This document shows, one piece after another, positions 61,201-64,000 of a DNA stretch of 64,000 nt. Location: NCBI GenBank assembly GCA_963575645.1, contig OY754470.1, forward strand, positions 25,216,501 through 25,280,500, written 5' to 3'. The position numbers were made by a program, and so were the translations under genes. The stretch's first letter is position 1. Each line of letters begins with the position of its first letter. Below the pieces are notes generated by a model. The model saw only the letters and a program-made list of their open reading frames with translations. It was not told the DNA's origin and did no database searches. Source of the DNA: Xanthostigma xanthostigma. Lineage: Eukaryota; Arthropoda; Insecta; Raphidioptera; Raphidiidae.

Positions 61201-64000
61201 TTTATTGAGACTTATGCCAATTGAATATCTGTATACAAATGTTACATCGACAGTTTCATTATTTGATTGTCAACCAGCGATAAATACATTAGGTAAGTGT
61301 TTAACGTTTTTTTTTAAAGTAAATCATGGTGGTTATTTTTGAAGTGAAAACTTCTTTAGCGGCGTTGTACACTTTTTCTGTAATGGGTAAAAAATGTTAA
61401 ACTCGCGTCAGATCGTCAGACCTGATCGTACCCAGTTCTCACTCACTAAGGTTTGACTGTATATTTTTATACAACGTTAGACATCTAGCGTTGAAATTTC
61501 GTACATAAAAATGCAATCTATGATACAAACCATTTTGATCGAAAATTCGTAAGACGTTAATATTCAAGTTTTCACTTCCGCCGGCCCTCCCGGAGTGCAA
61601 AGGGGTTTTTTATATTGCAATGACCGGTGTAGCGTAGTAGTGAGAGCACTAGACTCGTATTCGGGAGGTACTGGATTCGAATCCCAGCGGGGGCAGATCT
61701 GGCTGGGACTTGTTCCTGCTGCCTCTCTCCGAGAAACGTCAATTCCTATGCCGGCCATCTTGTTGGGGTTTTCCATGGTTTCCCTCACAAAATCTGTAAC
61801 CAGGAGATCTAACTTCCTATGCTTGCTGTGTTTCGAGACGGACCGTTTTCTGGCGCATGCGAGATGGCGCTGTTATCACTGCCTGGGAACACTTTGGTTC
61901 TTTCCGACTGTTTTTGCCATAGTTACCAATGTTGTTTAACTTTACAGACACTACACACATATAAGTCATGAATGTGTGTGCGTTATCCAGGAGCTGACGC
62001 CATATTGGTTCATGCGACAGATATCAGTCCACCGTTACGCTCGAGCTGGATCTCCTAGTTACAGAATTTGAGGTTTCCGTCAATAAATCCAGATGAATAT
62101 CGAGATATTTCTTTATTCAAGGCCACGGCCGATTACCTATCAAACTCCTATGCTCAAATGTTGCGTACCTTATCCTGATTTCCTAAAATTCCTTCATTCG
62201 CCATTTGAAATTAATTAAGGTGAAGTTTAAAAATGTCGAAAATAACGGGAAGTGTGATATTAATGGTGCGAATGGCCTCTGTTATGACAAAAAGTCGCGA
62301 AACGGACGTTAAATGCATTATTATCATATATTATTATTTTTTTACGTTACGAAATCGTTAATGATTTTATCGAAAACGTTTTTAAAACATGTTTTATGTC
62401 ATAGTCGATACTTCCGATCCACTAGAAAGACTTTCTTGTTGGATATTCCGTTGCACTTTAGAGTATTTACCGGCTCTGGTGCGACAGTGGTGGACAGGAA
62501 CCGAGGTGAGAGTTGCGCGTGCTGTCGACAAGTTGGCAGTGGTGTATGTTTCGCCGCAACTGTGTGCTCGCGAACTACAGAACGTCACCCAGAAGAGTTC
62601 CGATAATACCAACATGACGGTAAAAACGCACCCAGGATCCAGGGAAGTTATTGCTACGTACAGTGTCGATGACGCACGCATGGAATTGTCGATAAGTTTG
62701 GCACCTAATCATCCGCTGGGATCGGTGAGCATTGAATGCAATCAACAAATCGGAGCCAGCACACAATTGAGAAATTCACTTATGCAGTTATCGTTGTTCT
62801 TAACACATCAGGTAAACCTTTGATTCTAGTGCAATGTATTATATGAAAATTGACTTCCGTAAAAAAATATGCTATTGTAGACGATCGACATAAAAGAAAT
62901 TCTTCCTTGTGTAAATTGACATAACTAAGTCTCCATAAAAAAATGTGTTCGCTGCATTTTGATTTTCAGAATGGCAGTCTGTGGGATGGCTTATCGTTGT
63001 GGAAGAGCAATTTAGATCGTAAATTCGAAGGCGTCGAGGAATGCTACATTTGCTTTTCTGTTATTCATGCTGGTACGTACCAGCTGCCAAAGTTGTCATG
63101 CAGAAATTGCCGCAAAAAATTCCATTCTGCATGTTTGGTGAGTTATATTATTTTTAATGATAGAAATCCAATTTTAATTTTTTTTACTTTGCTTAAAATA
63201 TAGCATAGGGTCGTTTGTTGAACGACCATTCCCTGACAGCTGCTCAAATTTAATTTGAGGTTATAACATACCTAGCATCAAACACGAAGTATAGGTATGA
63301 AGTCCAAAGGACATAAACTTTTCATGATTTTTGCGTCCACAAAAATGGATTCACCCGATAGTTCATTTTTTGGACACTAATAGCGCTGATGTTACTAAAG
63401 TCTCTAGATTTGACAAAATACCGCAATCGTCCACCATTTTGAGGCAAATGATTCATTAAAAATATATAGAAGTTTTCGTAACTAAAGAAAAAAATAAGTT
63501 CAAAAATAAATATGGATGAGAGATAATAATTTTCATATTCAAAAATACGTAAACTACCGAAATTATACAAAATTTTGTAAATGTATTGTAATGGGTACAA
63601 TGGATTGCGATACTTGGTAAATCTAACAACCAATGACAAACCATTTTACGAGTACTTCGTGCACATTAACAAACTCTACGTGTCCATCAAATTGAAGTCA
63701 CTTTATAACATTGCGTTTGGACGTAAAGCGCTTGGTTAACCGCTACCTATATATGCTATAATTATATGCTAAACCGTGATATGCTAAATAACACTTATGT
63801 TAGCAACTACATGCTCTTTAAGCACTTTAAAAGAGCATGTTCGAAAATTTTGTAGTGACTAGTTTTGCGTTTTGGGCTCAAAGGTCTATAACCTCAAATT
63901 AATCCAGATTGCAAATATATATTCAATATGTCACCAGTGGGGATCTGATCGATATTTATAATGTTCTGTACCTAATATTTGCTTCTTTTTTTTCGACAGT
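46224..64000 (+). CDS. Ltn1: Listerin E3 ubiquitin-protein ligase, incomplete at the 3' end
   Basis: Exons: 46224-46271, 46634-46846, 46956-47222, 48421-48527, 49423-49777, 50042-50226, 51465-52296, 53722-53929, 55746-56626, 57722-58182, 58256-58439, 58915-59092, 60367-60709, 60940-61083, 61168-61292, 62405-62811, 62970-63137, and 64000 (first base of the next). All phases agree, giving 1702 residues; human LTN1 has 1766. Listerin ubiquitinates stalled nascent chains on 60S subunits. The N-terminus (MGGKHKQAQRTKNNARPSSS, then EEIDS) and WPRIYWAL are diagnostic. HEAT-like helices follow. The RWD-like region (YVSPQLCARELQN to LSLFLTHQ) precedes the RING, where Cys1671, Cys1674, Cys1690, Cys1693, His1698 and Cys1701 are visible. 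The final zinc ligands lie beyond 64000, where an acceptor (CGACAG) has just been passed. Confidence 0.96.
47317..48275. mobile_element. Family D PIF/Harbinger-like element, long copy
   Basis: Begins GGCTGACCGTACGCGGACAG and ends CGTGTACGGCCGGCC (inverted), with AGCTTCAAGCAG and GCTCAAGCAG subterminal motifs. Flanked by CTA on the left and TTA on the right. About 0.96 kb, in Ltn1 intron 3; no transposase frame recognised. Confidence 0.65.
49825..49940. mobile_element. Short MITE with GTTGGTTTCT ends
   Basis: GTTGGTTTCT and AGAAACCAAC are perfect inverted ends of a 116-bp element with CGCGCAG / GCGCATGCGC in the centre. Ltn1 intron 49778-50041. Confidence 0.65.
50546..51119 (+). mobile_element. 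Tc1/mariner-type non-autonomous element, copy 1
   Basis: 574 bp between TA dinucleotides (50544-50545 and 51120-51121). Ends CAGTATGTAAACACGTAAGG and CCTTACGCGTTTACATACTG; the imperfect inverted repeats run about 70 bp. A short open frame (50759-51025) includes IPVRQFFNEMFPNRW, which resembles a segment of insect mariner-like (DDE) transposases, so it is likely a deletion derivative. A second copy in opposite orientation lies at 59624. Confidence 0.85.
51331..51390 (+). mobile_element. tRNA-derived SINE fragment
   Basis: GGTTTGATCCCGG is a good RNA polymerase III B-box; the preceding ACAGCGAGTAACCTGAAGG fits the end of a tRNA-like head. Only this part is preserved. Confidence 0.45.
52327..53663. 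mobile_element. Fold-back-like element with arms of GTCRKTTCGACGC subrepeats, nested family A inside
   Basis: The left arm (52327-52413) is a run of near-identical subrepeats such as GGTCAGTTCGACGC; the right arm (53570-53663) is the inverted equivalent (GCGTCGAACTGACC). Outer ends are AGGTC and GACCT. The interior holds family A copy 4 and AT-rich DNA. The element makes up nearly all of the 1425-bp Ltn1 intron 52297-53721, leaving only about 90 bp. No target-site duplication was found. Confidence 0.85.
52426..53068 (-). mobile_element. Repeat family A, copy 4, diverged and enlarged
   Basis: Left part (TTGACGTGAGAACGTCTTAT) carries a small internal duplication of CTTATAAATTGATGAA-type sequence; right part has GTTATCACGTAAAACTATCG and GACTTTACAGACAACCAAT. 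About 400 bp of unrelated AT-rich DNA separates them. It lies inside the fold-back-like element. Confidence 0.7.
54047..54213. mobile_element. MITE family C, full copy nested in family B
   Basis: Almost identical to the copy at 24420: GGTTCGTTCCAAGCAGCCGT at the left, GCAGCTTGGAACGAAC at the right, with CTGCGCAAGACT motifs in both arms. Confidence 0.8.
54282..54777 (+). mobile_element. pogo/Tigger-type element remnant
   Basis: 496 bp flanked by TA (54280-54281 and 54778-54779). Perfect inverted ends CAGTGTAACCTCTTTATAAC. The middle still translates, with interruptions, to a piece resembling the C-terminal part of Tigger/jerky-type transposases (SSSIQQALDAAKLIEKFLLF), so this is a deleted transposon and not a pure MITE. 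Confidence 0.85.
55008..55290. mobile_element. Truncated hAT-like MITE with ATTCGCATTCGC repeats
   Basis: Starts TAGTGATGTAACGAATATTC; shares the order of motifs with 20747-21119 up to GAAAACTGAATATTCGCATTCGC, then stops. The right end is missing. Confidence 0.6.
56849..57344. mobile_element. hAT (Charlie-like) element with intact 8-bp TSD
   Basis: 496 bp flanked by CTCTAGAT at 56841-56848 and 57345-57352. Ends CAGAGGCTCCCAAACTT and CCACTTTGAGAATCACTG are imperfect inverted repeats. The right subterminal part contains CCGACCCCTGGGGGTCGAT, shared with the fragment at 28712. Ltn1 intron 56627-57721. Confidence 0.9.
58590..58840. repeat. Diverged copy of the element at 25004
   Basis: Shares GGTTGAAGTAAAAC, TTGGCTATGCATGTTGGTTT, CCGTAGCTATGTTTCAC, CCGCCATCTGTCAGTCGAT and AGCGGAAACTGCGTAA with 25004-25250 in the same order. 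The right inverted end is lost. Ltn1 intron 58440-58914. Confidence 0.8.
59354..59490. mobile_element. Family D MITE, compact copy
   Basis: 137 bp: GGCCAGCCGCACACGGACTG at the left, CTCGTGTACGGCCGGCC at the right, with GAAATATTTTC / GAAAATATTCC near the centre. Preceded by TAA. This is the best template for the family ends. Confidence 0.75.
59624..60195 (-). mobile_element. Tc1/mariner-type non-autonomous element, copy 2 (inverted relative to copy 1)
   Basis: 572 bp between TA dinucleotides (59622-59623 and 60196-60197). Ends CAGTATGTAAACGCGTACGG and CCTTACGTGTTTACATACTG. Near-identical to 50546-51119 but in reverse orientation, with the same transposase-like segment (59749-59982, minus). 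Confidence 0.85.
61617..61785 (+). mobile_element. tRNA-derived SINE
   Basis: A tRNA-like head with A-box-like TAGCGTAGTAGTGAGAGC and B-box GGATTCGAATCCC, then GGGGGCAGATCTGGCTGGGA and a tail ending TTTTCCATGGTTTCCCTC. Reverse translation gives the PRWDSNP-type string often seen in such SINEs. Ltn1 intron 61293-62404. Confidence 0.75.
61790..62069. mobile_element. MITE with ATCTGTAACCAGGAGATC ends
   Basis: Left AATCTGTAACCAGGAGATCT and right GGATCTCCTAGTTACAGAATT are inverted with few mismatches. It adjoins the SINE tail. Confidence 0.65.
63401..63624. mobile_element. MITE-like inverted-repeat element (copy 2 of 2)
   Basis: Left TCTCTAGATTTGACAAAATA and right GCGATACTTGGTAAATCT, matching 2111-2369 in ends and internal motifs (ACCGCAATC, CACCATTTTG, AGTTCAAAAATAAATAT). 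Lies in the last visible Ltn1 intron. Confidence 0.7.

Noticed and set aside
61617-61690. Functional tRNA gene
   Set aside because: A- and B-box-like sequences are present, but no proper cloverleaf could be drawn and a SINE body follows directly.
61564-61939. Open frames containing a WDSNP-type string
   Set aside because: This is the translation of the tRNA-derived SINE B-box region, not a protein.

Overview
The window is nuclear DNA of an insect, probably a moth or butterfly. The animal origin is certain: genes are split by GT-AG introns, and six conserved animal proteins can be rebuilt exon by exon. The placement in Lepidoptera is an inference from the style of the proteins, the AT-rich background, the tRNA-derived SINE and non-LTR retrotransposon tails, and the very high load of small DNA transposons. 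There are no bacterial features, CRISPR arrays or operons.

Layout. (1) 35-1072 (+): the last two exons of a KMT2C/D-type histone H3K4 methyltransferase (trr), followed by AT-rich DNA that probably includes its 3' UTR. (2) 7877-8201 (+): a two-exon gene for an 84-residue SMIM8-like membrane protein. (3) 10374-17110 (+): cytosolic aspartate aminotransferase (Got1), seven exons, 407 aa, all catalytic residues present. (4) 22609-32408 (-): an anoctamin/TMEM16 gene, fifteen coding exons, 1066 aa, with every residue of the Ca2+ site kept. (5) 35748-41104 (-): a C2H2 zinc-finger transcription factor gene, four coding exons visible, 5' end uncertain. (6) 46224-64000 (+): Listerin (Ltn1), seventeen exons plus the first base of the eighteenth; the end of the RING domain lies outside the window.

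These genes are not a functional cluster. They act in chromatin marking, mitochondrial or membrane biology, amino-acid metabolism, ion/lipid transport, transcription and ribosome-associated quality control. Got1 and the anoctamin gene converge; the zinc-finger gene and Ltn1 diverge.

Introns and spacers are filled with short inverted-repeat transposons, many with intact target-site duplications. They include at least four hAT-type elements with 8-bp duplications (8828, 12263, 26043, 56849), a fifth probable one with 7 bp (20747), and two Tc1/mariner-type copies in opposite orientation in Ltn1 introns (50546, 59624). There is also a pogo/Tigger-type element (54282), several PIF/Harbinger-like families, and a recurrent roughly 250-bp element in four copies (family A), one of them split by a hAT insertion. 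The least ordinary structures are a 1.34-kb fold-back element whose arms are built from GTCRKTTCGACGC subrepeats (52327-53663), two overlapping perfect palindromes with single-base centres (31732-31812), and an 85-bp near-perfect hairpin (44590-44674). I found no clear new protein-coding system.
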